A stretch of DNA of 64,000 nucleotides, from contig NC_015321.1 of assembly GCF_000194605.1 (NCBI RefSeq), positions 3,782,001 through 3,846,000 on the forward strand. The letters run 5' to 3'. The position numbers were made by a program, and so were the translations under genes. The notes below the pieces were generated by a model. The model did not search any database. It was not told the origin of the DNA and was given only the letters and a program-made list of their open reading frames with translations. Of this stretch, positions 1 to 8,493 are shown piece by piece. The stretch is from Fluviicola taffensis DSM 16823. Its GTDB lineage: Bacteria; Bacteroidota; Bacteroidia; Flavobacteriales_D; Crocinitomicaceae. Positions within the stretch are counted from its first letter, which is position 1. Each line of letters starts with the position of its first letter.

Positions 1-428
1 TTCAAACAATGTTCCAATGCCAATTGAAATTCACTGTTGGTAATGAGATAATCTGTGAATTGCTCGTTTTTACTAGGTGAATTATTTCCTTTCCAATGGT
101 ATTCTGAAAGGTATGACGGTTCAAAAAATGTTTGGTAGAATTGTTCGTCTGATGATTCCAAGTAATGTTTCAGGTTTTTAGAACCAGTGCTGGATTTTCG
201 GTAATGATCAATTATTTTATTATTTAAAATACGCGTTAGCCACGTTTTTTCAGAACTTTCTCCTCTAAAATTGTCTAGATTTTGAAGTGCTGATAAAAAA
301 GTGTCACTGACTAAATCCTTGGCTTGTTCTTTATCATTCACTTGAATACATGCTATTGAATAGAGATAATCGGCAAAGCGCTCTACCCATAATGCAGGTT
401 CTGTATTTCTGTTGTTGTAGGAACTCAT
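1..428 (-). CDS. ECF-type RNA polymerase sigma factor, C-terminus cut by window edge
   Basis: The minus-strand frame is open from an ATG at 428 to the edge of the window, giving about 142 residues without a stop. Residues 20-75 look like sigma-70 region 2, with the stretch DLVSDTFLSALQNLDNF followed by a WLTRILNNKIIDHYRK-type segment that in this family contacts the -10 promoter and core polymerase. A longer-than-usual linker follows, and region 4 would lie outside the window. Only 31 bases separate its start from the end of the FUSC-family gene upstream, so the two may be co-transcribed. The target promoters are unknown. The family call is fairly safe, the specific role is not. Confidence 0.82.
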   Translation of the reverse strand, partial: MSSYNNRNTEPALWVERFADYLYSIACIQVNDKEQAKDLVSDTFLSALQNLDNFRGESSEKTWLTRILNNKIIDHYRKSSTGSKNLKHYLESSDEQFYQTFFEPSYLSEYHWKGNNSPSKNEQFTDYLITNSEFQLALEHCL

Positions 429-459
429 CAACGGCTAATTTAGTAATAAAGGACATGAA

Positions 460-2625
460 TTATGCTCTAAACGCTTTCAATGCCTCCAACTCGAAGACGA
501 TTTTTTCCAAATCAACTTGAATGAATTGATATTCTTGTTTTGTAGTGAAAAATGGATTTTGAATAATTTGCTTCACAGGATTGAGATTAATATCATCTTC
601 TCGACGCATGTTCTTGTAAAAGATAGTTTCTACTTCAGCCATGTAGCTATTCAATAAATTGGAAAGTTCTTCCGAATAGGGAATTTTTTCCAAACTAAAT
701 GACAAGCTGGTTACTTCGCGTGAGATGCGGATATTTGAACCAACTTTCGCAAAATTCACATTTAAATCTCGCTGTTGTGATTGAGGTTCTTCATACATGC
801 GCTGCACACAGGCAAAAAGATTATTGTTTGCCGCTTCGGATAAGCGCCTACTTCGATGCCAAGTTATTCCTGGTGGAAGTTTCTTTTGATAATTTAAAAC
901 TGCCTGATTCAAGAAGTACAAATTCATGTTCAATGATTTATTGAGCAAGGAAGGGAAGCGTTGTTTTTCCCAAATCGGCCAAAAAGTAAAACTAATGATG
1001 ATGGCAAGGATAGATCCGATTAGTGTGGAAAGAACTCGCCACCAAATTAAATCCCAAGAACCTTGTTTGGAAAGCTGCATCATAACAACCATCATGATTG
1101 TGACGAAGAAAACTCCCACTTTGTAGTTGTTTCGCAAGTAATATGCAACCAAGAAAGAAATGAAGATTAAGATTACAACGAATGCTTCGTGCTTGATGGG
1201 AAGTAACATAATTGCACCACCAACTAGAATTCCAGCAACAGTTCCAATAATTCGTTCAATTCCTTTTTTACGGGTAGCTCCGTAATAGGGTTGAATCACA
1301 ATGAGTAACGTCAGTGCAATCCAATGGCCGTGATCGATTTTAAAAAATTTAAAAATAAAAACAGATAGAGCAAGCCCTAAACCAACTCGTAAGGAGTATT
1401 TAAACTGCTGTGAATCAATATTGAAAACTTCTCTCACAATCTGAACCATGACACGTGGTTGTAAACCAGCAATGAAATGGTTGAAAGAGAGTTTGTAATT
1501 TTCAAAATAGTTACTGCGTTTAAAATCGAGTTTTTGAGTCACTAAATCAATGGTGTTTTGCATTAATTCATGGCATTGTTCCAAATTGACAATCAATTGT
1601 TTCAGAATAATACGTTGGTCCAAATCAAATTCTTGATTTTTAAGTGTTTCTTTTAGGATTCCAACAGCAATTTCGAAGCGTTTGATTCGAATTTTAGCCA
1701 TGGTTAAATCTTCTCCTCTGAAGGTGAAAATAACGATGGAAAGTCGAGCAGAGGCCTGAGAAAGTGAAGAAATTGTTTTGTAAAGAATGGATTGATTGGT
1801 TTGGAGCAAGGCATTTCCTCGGAGTGATTCCAATTCTTCGTGGATTACGCGAACACTCGCTCCAAAATAAGCAGCAGATTTGCGAACCTCCATCATTTGA
1901 TCGTAATGATCTGCTTTTAAACGCGAGTTTTCCTTTCTCCGATTAAACAATTCGATGGATTTGTCGATAGCTGCTCGAATCTCAATTTCCTTGGCAGTAA
2001 TGGTTCGAATATCTTGATTGTCGATTTCTAAATCGAGAAAGCTTTCCAATAGAGCATCTAAATATTCGGTATTTTTCTTCCAAATCGTTGCCAATGAACG
2101 CCTTAATGGATTGGATGCTGAAAAAGGAAATGAGATGAAAATAATGGCAATTGCCCAAATTGAACCAGCAATGATATACGATCCGTAAACCAACGATTCT
2201 CCAAAATTGGTTGGATTCGAAATGCCAAAAAGGTAGAAAAATCCTACACCAACTCCAATTGTGGAGCCATAATCACTCCAATTTCGAATCAATGCGGCAA
2301 ATATGCCAATGACAAGCATTCCGATAACTGAAAGAATCATGGAATTACCAATGTTCATTCCGATAATTGCTGCAATTAATATGAGGATTGCTTCAACCAG
2401 TTGAATCAACATTTTGCGGTAGTGAGAACCGCGGTAATCAATTAGTGTAAGCATGTAAGCTCCGAAAGCCGCCCAGATAATGTGGTAAGAAAATCCAAAG
2501 AAAAGCGGAAAAACAATCAATGGAACATTCAACGCTAAAACTACCCGAATAGACCAACTAATTGTGGGTTCTAGGTATTCTTGTTGAAGAATCGTATTGA
2601 ATTGTTTAATCGGTTGAAACCGCAT
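460..2625 (-). CDS. FUSC/YccS-family inner membrane protein
   Basis: This 721-residue protein has two blocks of hydrophobic segments, roughly residues 25-170 and 405-555, each followed by a soluble region. That is the duplicated layout of YccS/YhfK and fusaric acid resistance-type (FUSC) proteins. The second block contains the RKKGIERIIGTVAGILVGG segment typical of the FUSC-like domain, and the soluble region between the blocks is helical and charged. Family members are linked to efflux of aromatic acids or remain uncharacterised; no partner efflux subunits (HlyD-like or outer membrane factor) lie next to it. The length is normal for the family. The substrate cannot be inferred. Confidence 0.85.
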   Translation of the reverse strand: MRFQPIKQFNTILQQEYLEPTISWSIRVVLALNVPLIVFPLFFGFSYHIIWAAFGAYMLTLIDYRGSHYRKMLIQLVEAILILIAAIIGMNIGNSMILSVIGMLVIGIFAALIRNWSDYGSTIGVGVGFFYLFGISNPTNFGESLVYGSYIIAGSIWAIAIIFISFPFSASNPLRRSLATIWKKNTEYLDALLESFLDLEIDNQDIRTITAKEIEIRAAIDKSIELFNRRKENSRLKADHYDQMMEVRKSAAYFGASVRVIHEELESLRGNALLQTNQSILYKTISSLSQASARLSIVIFTFRGEDLTMAKIRIKRFEIAVGILKETLKNQEFDLDQRIILKQLIVNLEQCHELMQNTIDLVTQKLDFKRSNYFENYKLSFNHFIAGLQPRVMVQIVREVFNIDSQQFKYSLRVGLGLALSVFIFKFFKIDHGHWIALTLLIVIQPYYGATRKKGIERIIGTVAGILVGGAIMLLPIKHEAFVVILIFISFLVAYYLRNNYKVGVFFVTIMMVVMMQLSKQGSWDLIWWRVLSTLIGSILAIIISFTFWPIWEKQRFPSLLNKSLNMNLYFLNQAVLNYQKKLPPGITWHRSRRLSEAANNNLFACVQRMYEEPQSQQRDLNVNFAKVGSNIRISREVTSLSFSLEKIPYSEELSNLLNSYMAEVETIFYKNMRREDDINLNPVKQIIQNPFFTTKQEYQFIQVDLEKIVFELEALKAFRA

Positions 2626-2700
2626 ATTGAAGTGAATTTCTTAACAAAGATAGCTACAAGCTTTTGAAAGAACTAATCACTTAATTGATTTTATAAAATC

Positions 2701-3861
2701 TTATACTTTCGCGATTTTTTTTATCTCGGAGCTCTTTTTTCCTTCAATCAGTAGTAGGTACAAACCGATTGGAAGATTGGTGATTTCTAAGAAACCAGAA
2801 TCGTTGGTTTTGAATTGTTTAATGAGTTGTCCACCAATGGATAAAAGCGAAACTTTGGCATTTGCTTCTGTAATTAAGTTAAAATAATCTTTACTAGGGT
2901 TCGGAAATAGAAGTGATTCTTTAGGTGATTTCATTTCTGGAGTATATTGAAAGAAATCTGAAATGCGTGTTAGATTGTCATTTAATCCAGTTCCTAAATA
3001 AAATCGTCCATTCAATGCAAAACCTTTTGCTCCTTTCAAACCAGTTACTGGAAGAGCAGGTATCGCTCTCCATGTTTTGGTGTGATCTAAGTAAAAACAA
3101 TCATTTTTAAAAATACTATTTTCATCCATTCCGCCACAAACGATTGCGCTCATTTCATTGCTAATAGCAGTTCCGTAAGATCTTAATCCAGCTGGAAGAG
3201 GGGGGAAGGAAGTCCACGTTTCTGTACTGGGATTAAATGAATACCACGAATTGGAGTAGGTAATTGGATTGATGTCAAACCCTTCACCAAAAATTCCTTC
3301 GTTGAATAATGAAAAACCTAAAACACTTCGATTTGGTCCTCCAGGATAATTACTCAATTGAATCCAAGAATCTAAATCTGGATTGTATTTCCAAAAATCA
3401 GCCAAAGTTGAATCTGCAGTGGTTCCCATTCCTAAATAAGCTGTATTTCTAATACTTGTAGCAGTTGCATGCCAGCGAGCGATTCCAGGAAAATTAGTTT
3501 TTTGACTCCAAGAATTCGTAAAAGCATCGTATTCCCAAACATCATTCAATGCTTGACTAAATTCTGAATATCCACCAACGATGTATGCTTTATTGTTAAG
3601 TGTAAAAACGCTTGAATATTGTCTTGCTATTCCTGGAAAAACGGATTTTTCATTCCATGAATTGGTTGATGCGTCGTATTGAAAGAGTTTATTACTTTCT
3701 GCAAATGTGCCCAAATATCCTGTAACAATGTATCCAGATCCATTCAGTGCAAAACAAATTCCATCGTCTCTACCAGCTGTCGGAACCGAAGTAACAGAAG
3801 TCCAAGTTTGGGCATGAATGAATGAACTAAGGAATAGGAACAGGAAAACAATTTGCTTCAT
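2701..3861 (-). CDS. Secreted Kelch-repeat protein with T9SS type A sorting domain
   Basis: The 386-residue product starts with a clear signal peptide ending at HAQ (about residue 18). Residues 20-310 hold about six Kelch-type repeats, seen as recurring NSW/TWT segments next to G-G or GxG turns such as AYIVGGYSEF and YLGTGLNDN, predicting a beta-propeller. The last 80 residues (LLFPNPSKDYFNLI through GLYLLLIEGKKSSEIKKIAKV) match the T9SS type A C-terminal sorting domain, so the protein should cross the outer membrane and be attached or released there. The ligand is unknown. It stands alone, with a long non-coding stretch upstream. Confidence 0.88.
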   Translation of the reverse strand: MKQIVFLFLFLSSFIHAQTWTSVTSVPTAGRDDGICFALNGSGYIVTGYLGTFAESNKLFQYDASTNSWNEKSVFPGIARQYSSVFTLNNKAYIVGGYSEFSQALNDVWEYDAFTNSWSQKTNFPGIARWHATATSIRNTAYLGMGTTADSTLADFWKYNPDLDSWIQLSNYPGGPNRSVLGFSLFNEGIFGEGFDINPITYSNSWYSFNPSTETWTSFPPLPAGLRSYGTAISNEMSAIVCGGMDENSIFKNDCFYLDHTKTWRAIPALPVTGLKGAKGFALNGRFYLGTGLNDNLTRISDFFQYTPEMKSPKESLLFPNPSKDYFNLITEANAKVSLLSIGGQLIKQFKTNDSGFLEITNLPIGLYLLLIEGKKSSEIKKIAKV

Positions 3862-4519
3862 TATAAACTTCTTTATTCTGCTTAACGAAGAAATGAAGGG
3901 AATCGTTTGTCTGGATTAAAATAATTGGGAACTTCACTTTGATTTTTACCACAAGGAAGAAGAATATAAGGGTTGTTTGTATGGAGTTGGCAGCTTCGCT
4001 GAATATTTTACCACAAGAAGATGTGAAATATCTGAAGACGAAGGCTTCTTCAATGAAGAAATAGCCTGAGGTAGAGACGAGGAGCACGAAGAATAGATGG
4101 ATTGTTGGATGGAGTTTTCTTAGGTAAAGAAGGAACACAAAGATTGATCGTTCCTTATAGATGCAAAAAAAATCCTTGTGCTCTTTGCTCTTTGTGGTTA
4201 ACCTCTTCGCAGATTTATGCCGGTGGAAACAAAAAAATCCCGCTAATCAATAACTAACGGGATTTTTAATAGTTCGTTTTCTAGAATTGTCTGAGAAGTA
4301 AATTCCTTGAGTGTTGCAATAGATAAAAGGAAAGCTTTGTCTAACTATAGATTGTTTTTTTTGTTAAAAAAAGTTAATTTATATATTGATTCCTATGAAA
4401 TGTTTCCACTTTTTTTTTATTCTTACTTTACTTATTCATATAAATGGCCATTATTCACGTCTAAGTCAGCCTATAACCCAGCTGATTTTTAAATTGGGGG
4501 ATCTAACAATTTAATCAAA
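3862..4519. other. Gene-poor divergent intergenic region
   Basis: No convincing gene lies in these 658 bases between two divergent genes. The left half (about 3940-4200) holds degenerate copies of an ACCACAAG / CACAAAG theme on one side and its complement (CTTTGTGGTT) on the other, so it could fold into a long imperfect hairpin. An isolated terminator-like hairpin lies at 4233-4267. The rest is AT-rich with a T-run near 4410. Short open frames here have no family resemblance and are read as chance. Confidence 0.6.
4233..4267. terminator. Orphan bidirectional terminator-like hairpin
   Basis: Thirteen-base arms (4233-4245 and 4255-4267) pair with one mismatch, with an A-run on the left and a T-run on the right, so either strand would give an intrinsic terminator. 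The core TCCCG(C/T)T...ACGGGA closely resembles the hairpin below rpsA at 35092-35121. It sits between divergent genes where no transcript is expected to end, which suggests a lost gene or a small RNA. Confidence 0.55.
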
Positions 4520-4891
4520 ATGAAAATTGCATTTTTATCGCTTTTCCTTTTAGGATCTGGCACTACATTGTTAGCTACAACAGCTTTGAATCGTACTAAT
4601 TCATCTTATGATATTAATAATAAGAAGAAGATTCATATTGATATTACTTTGACATCTAAAAATGGTTGTAAGTTTCATATAGTTGGAAATTATAATTCAT
4701 GGACAGGTAACTTTACTGGTAATGTTTATGCATCAGGAAAAAATGGTTGTCCAGAAGGGACTTTTACTTTTGGATTAGCTGTTCACGATGATGGAACTTC
4801 AGAAATGTTTGGCTCTAGGGCAATCATTGGAGTTTTCCAAAGTGACCGTGATATGTTGGAGGATTTTGTTGCATATTTACAATTAATGTAA
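4520..4891 (+). CDS. Small secreted protein of unknown function
   Basis: The 123-residue product begins with a hydrophobic signal peptide (MKIAFLSLFLLGSGTTLLAT). The mature part is rich in beta-prone residues and has two cysteines near residues 54 and 76 that could form a disulfide (NGCKF and NGCPEG). I do not recognise a family. The ATG at 4520 is the only start giving the signal peptide. A small lipoprotein gene follows 64 bases downstream on the same strand and may share the transcript. Envelope location is inferred from the signal peptide alone. Confidence 0.6.
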   Translation: MKIAFLSLFLLGSGTTLLATTALNRTNSSYDINNKKKIHIDITLTSKNGCKFHIVGNYNSWTGNFTGNVYASGKNGCPEGTFTFGLAVHDDGTSEMFGSRAIIGVFQSDRDMLEDFVAYLQLM

Positions 4892-4955
4892 TTAACCTAT
4901 TAAGAATTACCAAGCTTTTGAGTTTGGTAATTCTATTTTACTTTTTTGTTTAACT

Positions 4956-5621
4956 ATGATTAAAATATGTTTCATTGGATTAATTGCCACTTGTTTATTT
5001 GGCTGTAGCAAGTTTGTGACCTATCATGCAACTTATTCCACTATTTCGATGGCTAAAATAAACCCCCAAGATTCACTCACATTTGAAGATTGGATTTCTA
5101 TTGATACCAATCAAATTCAGTCAAATGGACGTTTAGTAATTGTTGAAAGAATGCAATGCTATTCGAATGGAAAATATGCGTATTTTGATAATAAATTCAT
5201 CAAAAGTAGTCAAGGGATTGGGTCGGATGACGGCTCTTTGAAGCATGTTTTTTTGGATTACAGTAATCATGTTATTTACTTTTTAGACGATAAGACTGCC
5301 TTTAATTGTGATTTAGTCGCTCAAGTTGATTCCTCCGAAAATAGTAGTTCCCGGATATTTATGCAGGTCTTGAAAAAAGGTAATTCGGAAGCTCGTGTAA
5401 GTTTTGATAAAGAGGTTCCAAAAGAATTAAAGGGAAAGTATGTTAGTAATAGCAATGATTATGGAGTTATTCAAACAATATCGCCAAGTCAAAAAATGAA
5501 TTTACTTGATTTTGAATTGTGTAAAACGATGAATTTGGATTCAATCTATAAAATTGCAAAAAGAGAGTGTGTTCTGAATAATAATACAACGATTGATCTA
5601 TTATTTCCAAAGCTTAATTAA
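4956..5621 (+). CDS. Predicted lipoprotein of unknown function
   Basis: The 221-residue product has a short lipoprotein signal with lipobox LFGC at about residues 14-17, so it should be anchored by a lipidated cysteine. The mature domain shows no motif I recognise; it contains alternating beta-like segments with aromatic residues (KYAYFDNKF, HVIYFLDD). It lies downstream of another small exported protein gene and ends just before a strong bidirectional terminator shared with the convergent aminotransferase gene. Confidence 0.65.
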   Translation: MIKICFIGLIATCLFGCSKFVTYHATYSTISMAKINPQDSLTFEDWISIDTNQIQSNGRLVIVERMQCYSNGKYAYFDNKFIKSSQGIGSDDGSLKHVFLDYSNHVIYFLDDKTAFNCDLVAQVDSSENSSSRIFMQVLKKGNSEARVSFDKEVPKELKGKYVSNSNDYGVIQTISPSQKMNLLDFELCKTMNLDSIYKIAKRECVLNNNTTIDLLFPKLN

Positions 5622-5651
5622 ATAATAGTTCAGCTGTTTTGTTTTTGAATG

Positions 5652-5710
5652 ACCACGAAGTACACAAGGCACAGGAAGATTATATTGAATAATCCTTGGT
5701 GCCTCGTGGT
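5652..5710. terminator. Bidirectional terminator between convergent genes
   Basis: An imperfect inverted repeat pairs ACCACGA (5652) with TCGTGGT (ending 5710) and inner GGCAC with GTGCC, around an AAGATTAT...ATAATCCTT stem; one side carries a nine-base bulge. It lies between the ends of the lipoprotein and aminotransferase genes. Its ACCACGAAG..CACAAGG wording matches other intergenic inverted repeats of the window. Confidence 0.55.
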
Positions 5711-5715
5711 GATAA

Positions 5716-6906
5716 CTATCTTGTTTCAGCAACTGCTTGCTGGATCAATTTTCCCACTTCGTGAATTTGCTCTTCGGTGATATTTAATGGAGGTGAAAGT
5801 CGGAAGCTGTATGGATGAGATAAGAACCAAAAGCTAATTACGCCATATTCCAATAGTTTATCTACGACTTTTGCTACACGTTCATCACTCGCCATGTCGC
5901 AGGCAAACATCATTCCTACACGGCGAATTTCAAAAATCTCGTCAATTTTTTGGAGGTAAGATTCTAATAAATAACCCAATTTTTCTACTTCGGCAAAGTT
6001 GATTTCTGATTCGAAGACTTCCAAGGTTCCCCAGGCTGCAGCATTTATCACTGGATTTCCACCAAAAGTGGTAATGTGACCCAACATAGGAGAGTGGCTC
6101 AGCTGATTCATATATTCGTATTTTGAAATGAATGCTCCAATTGGTAATCCACCTCCAAGTGCTTTTCCAAGTGTCAAAACATCTGGAATTACACCACTGT
6201 GCTCAAATGCAAACATTTTTCCAGTTCTTCCCATTCCGCATTGAATTTCATCGAAAATCAAGATTGCTCCAACTTCGCTGCACCGTTTGCGAAGTGCTTT
6301 CAAAAATTGGTCAGAAGCTTTTCGAACTCCAGCATCACCCTGTACAGTTTCTAAAATAACACCAGCTGTTCTAGTGGTAATTCGCTCTAAATCTTCTAAA
6401 ACATTCAATTGAATAAAATCCACATCTGGCAAAAGCGGCCGAAAGGGATTTTTCTTCACTTCATTGGCTGAAACGCTGAGAGATCCGTGTGTATTTCCAT
6501 GGTAAGAACCCTTAAATGCTATGAGTTGTGTTCGACCAGTAACACGCTTTGCTAGCTTTAAAGCTGCTTCATTGGCTTCTGTTCCAGAATTTACAGGATA
6601 AACACAATTCAATTCCGAAGGAAGAAACTTTCGGAGCAATCGCGCCATTTCTAAGGAAGAATCCTGAATAAATTCTCCATAAACCATTACGTGCAAGTAT
6701 TTATTCAATTGTTCTTTGATGCGTTTGATTACTTGTGGATGTCGATTCCCGATATTGGTAACACCAACTCCCGAAATCATATCGGTGTAGCGTTTTCCTG
6801 ATTTGTCGTAAATAAAAATCCCTTCCGCGGACTCAACATCAATTAAATACGGGAAGGGATTCGTTTGTCCTAAATGGTTTAAAAAGTCTTCTTTACGGTT
6901 TTCCAT
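5716..6906 (-). CDS. Class III PLP-dependent aminotransferase (acetylornithine/ornithine aminotransferase-like)
   Basis: The 396-residue length and motifs are those of class III aminotransferases: NSGTEANEAALKLAKR near residue 106 for phosphate binding, the LIFDEIQCGMGRTGKMFAFEH block, and TLGKALGGGLPIGAF holding the lysine that binds pyridoxal phosphate. The family transfers omega-amino groups from substrates such as acetylornithine or ornithine to 2-oxoglutarate. The exact substrate is not fixed by the motifs. Its start overlaps the end of the upstream Spy-like gene by 14 bases, so it is probably the last gene of that operon, although no other arginine biosynthesis gene is nearby. Confidence 0.87.
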   Translation of the reverse strand: MENRKEDFLNHLGQTNPFPYLIDVESAEGIFIYDKSGKRYTDMISGVGVTNIGNRHPQVIKRIKEQLNKYLHVMVYGEFIQDSSLEMARLLRKFLPSELNCVYPVNSGTEANEAALKLAKRVTGRTQLIAFKGSYHGNTHGSLSVSANEVKKNPFRPLLPDVDFIQLNVLEDLERITTRTAGVILETVQGDAGVRKASDQFLKALRKRCSEVGAILIFDEIQCGMGRTGKMFAFEHSGVIPDVLTLGKALGGGLPIGAFISKYEYMNQLSHSPMLGHITTFGGNPVINAAAWGTLEVFESEINFAEVEKLGYLLESYLQKIDEIFEIRRVGMMFACDMASDERVAKVVDKLLEYGVISFWFLSHPYSFRLSPPLNITEEQIHEVGKLIQQAVAETR

Positions 6907-7369
6907 GCGATTTTTTATCGGGATGTTCTCCTCCTCTTCGATCTTTCAATCGGTCTAAAAGAGCACGTCTGAATTCATGTTCCAAACTTAAGAGTTTTAA
7001 GCTTCTTTTTTCACCAATAATCTTAATAAATTTCTCGCTGTACTCTTTTTTTAAATCCAATTCTTTCTGATCGTTTTCGAAAAGTGTATTGAGCTTTTTT
7101 CGAGCATCGTCATTGGAAATCTTATCTTCCGATTCTCTCAGTTCTTGATTGATTTTGCGACAAATTTGACGAAGTTCCTTCATCTTTCCATCCATTTCAT
7201 TGTAAATTGGCCAAAATTTCTCTGCTTCAGAAGTTGTCAAGTTCAATTCTTTGGTAATAAAACCAACTTTTAATGCTTCGATTTTGTCTTCTTTTTCTTT
7301 GTCGTCTTGACCAAATACATTTGTTGCAAATGCAAGTGGAAGAAGGATCCAAATTAATTTCTGTATCAT
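6893..7369 (-). CDS. Periplasmic Spy/CpxP-like protein of an ECF sigma module
   Basis: This 158-residue protein has a signal peptide ending near FGQ (residue 21) followed by a highly charged, mostly helical chain. The segment LNLTTSEAEKFWPIYNEMDGKMKELR resembles the LTxxQ-type helices of Spy/CpxP-like periplasmic proteins that are common beside ECF sigma/anti-sigma pairs in Bacteroidota. A role as periplasmic stress sensor or chaperone is inferred from that resemblance and from position: it lies 12 bases after the anti-sigma-like gene. It overlaps the aminotransferase start by 14 bases. Confidence 0.68.
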   Translation of the reverse strand: MIQKLIWILLPLAFATNVFGQDDKEKEDKIEALKVGFITKELNLTTSEAEKFWPIYNEMDGKMKELRQICRKINQELRESEDKISNDDARKKLNTLFENDQKELDLKKEYSEKFIKIIGEKRSLKLLSLEHEFRRALLDRLKDRRGGEHPDKKSHGKP

Positions 7370-7381
7370 TTTTCTTAGTTT

Positions 7382-7903
7382 TTAACTTTCTATTAGTAAA
7401 TATTCGTCCAATTCTGTTGATTCATTCTTCAAATAATCCATGATTTCTTCATCGTCAACACTTTCAAACAGCGTTTTTTTCGGGGAAGTATTTAATTGAG
7501 TGACATCATTTGTCGATTCTCGTTTTTCAGTACTTTCTATAAGTGAAGTATTGTCTATGTGAGAAACAATGACCTCAGAATCGAGGTCCTCAATGTGTTT
7601 ATCCAAGTATTCATAAATTTCCTCGTTACTCACGGAAGATAAATTTACTGAATTAGATTGTTCTACAGAGTTTGGTGTATTCCAAGAGAAAAGAAGAGCA
7701 AACAAAAGAACTGCTGCAGCTGATCCCCAAACGTACCAGCGACGATAGATGGTGATAATCCGTGGTTCATTTTTCTTTTCCAAATAAGGATTGTCGATTT
7801 GGTTGAGGATATTCTGTTTCAAATCTTCAAAATACGAGTCAGAAGGAATTTGAATAGGAGTGACCTCTAAATCATCAATAATGTATTTGTTTTCTTGGTT
7901 CAT
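7382..7903 (-). CDS. Probable anti-sigma factor, single-span membrane protein
   Basis: The 173-residue product has a cytoplasmic N-terminal half with basic and acidic helices, one transmembrane segment around residues 54-72 (WYVWGSAAAVLLFALLFSW) and an acidic outer part with repeated EEI-x-YL motifs (NEEIYEYLDKH and DEEIMDYLKNE). It directly follows the ECF sigma gene with a 22-base gap. The topology and position are those of transmembrane anti-sigma factors, though no zinc-binding HxxxCxxC motif is visible. The downstream Spy-like gene probably works in the same signalling module. Confidence 0.68.
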   Translation of the reverse strand: MNQENKYIIDDLEVTPIQIPSDSYFEDLKQNILNQIDNPYLEKKNEPRIITIYRRWYVWGSAAAVLLFALLFSWNTPNSVEQSNSVNLSSVSNEEIYEYLDKHIEDLDSEVIVSHIDNTSLIESTEKRESTNDVTQLNTSPKKTLFESVDDEEIMDYLKNESTELDEYLLIES

Positions 7904-7925
7904 AACTCTAAGACAATTTGTTTGT

Positions 7926-8489
7926 TCAATGGTTTAATTTCTGTTTTAAAAAATCTTCAATTTTTCCAACAGCATGGAAGTAATTGGCTTTCAATCCGCC
8001 AACAGAACCACCTGTTAGTTTGGAAATTTCTTCGTATTTCAAATCTTCAAAATATTTGTATTCGAAAACCAGGCGTTGTTTTTGGGGTAAAGTTTCGATC
8101 GCTTCGAAAAGAAGTTTTGTAATTTCTTCGGAATTCATTTTCCCATAGTGTTCCGATTGATGTGAAAAGGAAACGGTAGGTTCGTCAATATCAAAGCTTT
8201 TGTGTTTGTTTTCTTTTTTGAGGAAATGCACTGTTTCATTATAAGCAATGCGATACATCCATGAAAATAAAGCACTATTTCCTTGAAATTGGGTTCTGTG
8301 ATTCCAAACTTTAATAAAAACTTCTTGAAGGATATCGTTGGTGATTTCATGGTTATTGACCCAACGACGAATAGTAGTATAGAGACGTTTACTGTGGATA
8401 TCGACAATCCAGGTAAAGGCTTTGTAGGCTAAATCATCTTCCCGACGAAAATAAGTTATGATTGTATTTTCATCGGGAATTTGATTCAT
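7926..8489 (-). CDS. ECF-type RNA polymerase sigma factor
   Basis: At 187 residues this is a normal-length ECF sigma factor. Region 2 covers about residues 15-85 (DILQEVFIKVWNHRTQF, then FSWMYRIAYNETVHFLKK), and region 4 covers about 125-180 with LPQKQRLVFEYKYFEDLKYEEISKLTGG as helix-turn-helix. It starts four bases after the end of the transketolase C-terminal subunit gene and is followed by a membrane anti-sigma candidate, so an envelope stress or autoregulated operon is likely. Its target promoter is unknown. Confidence 0.9.
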   Translation of the reverse strand: MNQIPDENTIITYFRREDDLAYKAFTWIVDIHSKRLYTTIRRWVNNHEITNDILQEVFIKVWNHRTQFQGNSALFSWMYRIAYNETVHFLKKENKHKSFDIDEPTVSFSHQSEHYGKMNSEEITKLLFEAIETLPQKQRLVFEYKYFEDLKYEEISKLTGGSVGGLKANYFHAVGKIEDFLKQKLNH

Positions 8490-8493
8490 ATTT

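Noticed and set aside
3827-4138. Minus-strand frame of 103 codons overlapping the Kelch gene start
   Set aside because: It runs through the repeat-rich intergenic sequence, overlaps a well-supported signal peptide, and its hydrophobic, low-complexity translation matches nothing.
4307-4492. Plus-strand frame of 61 codons before the small secreted protein
   Set aside because: No family resemblance, composition follows the AT-rich T-runs, and no start signals are visible.
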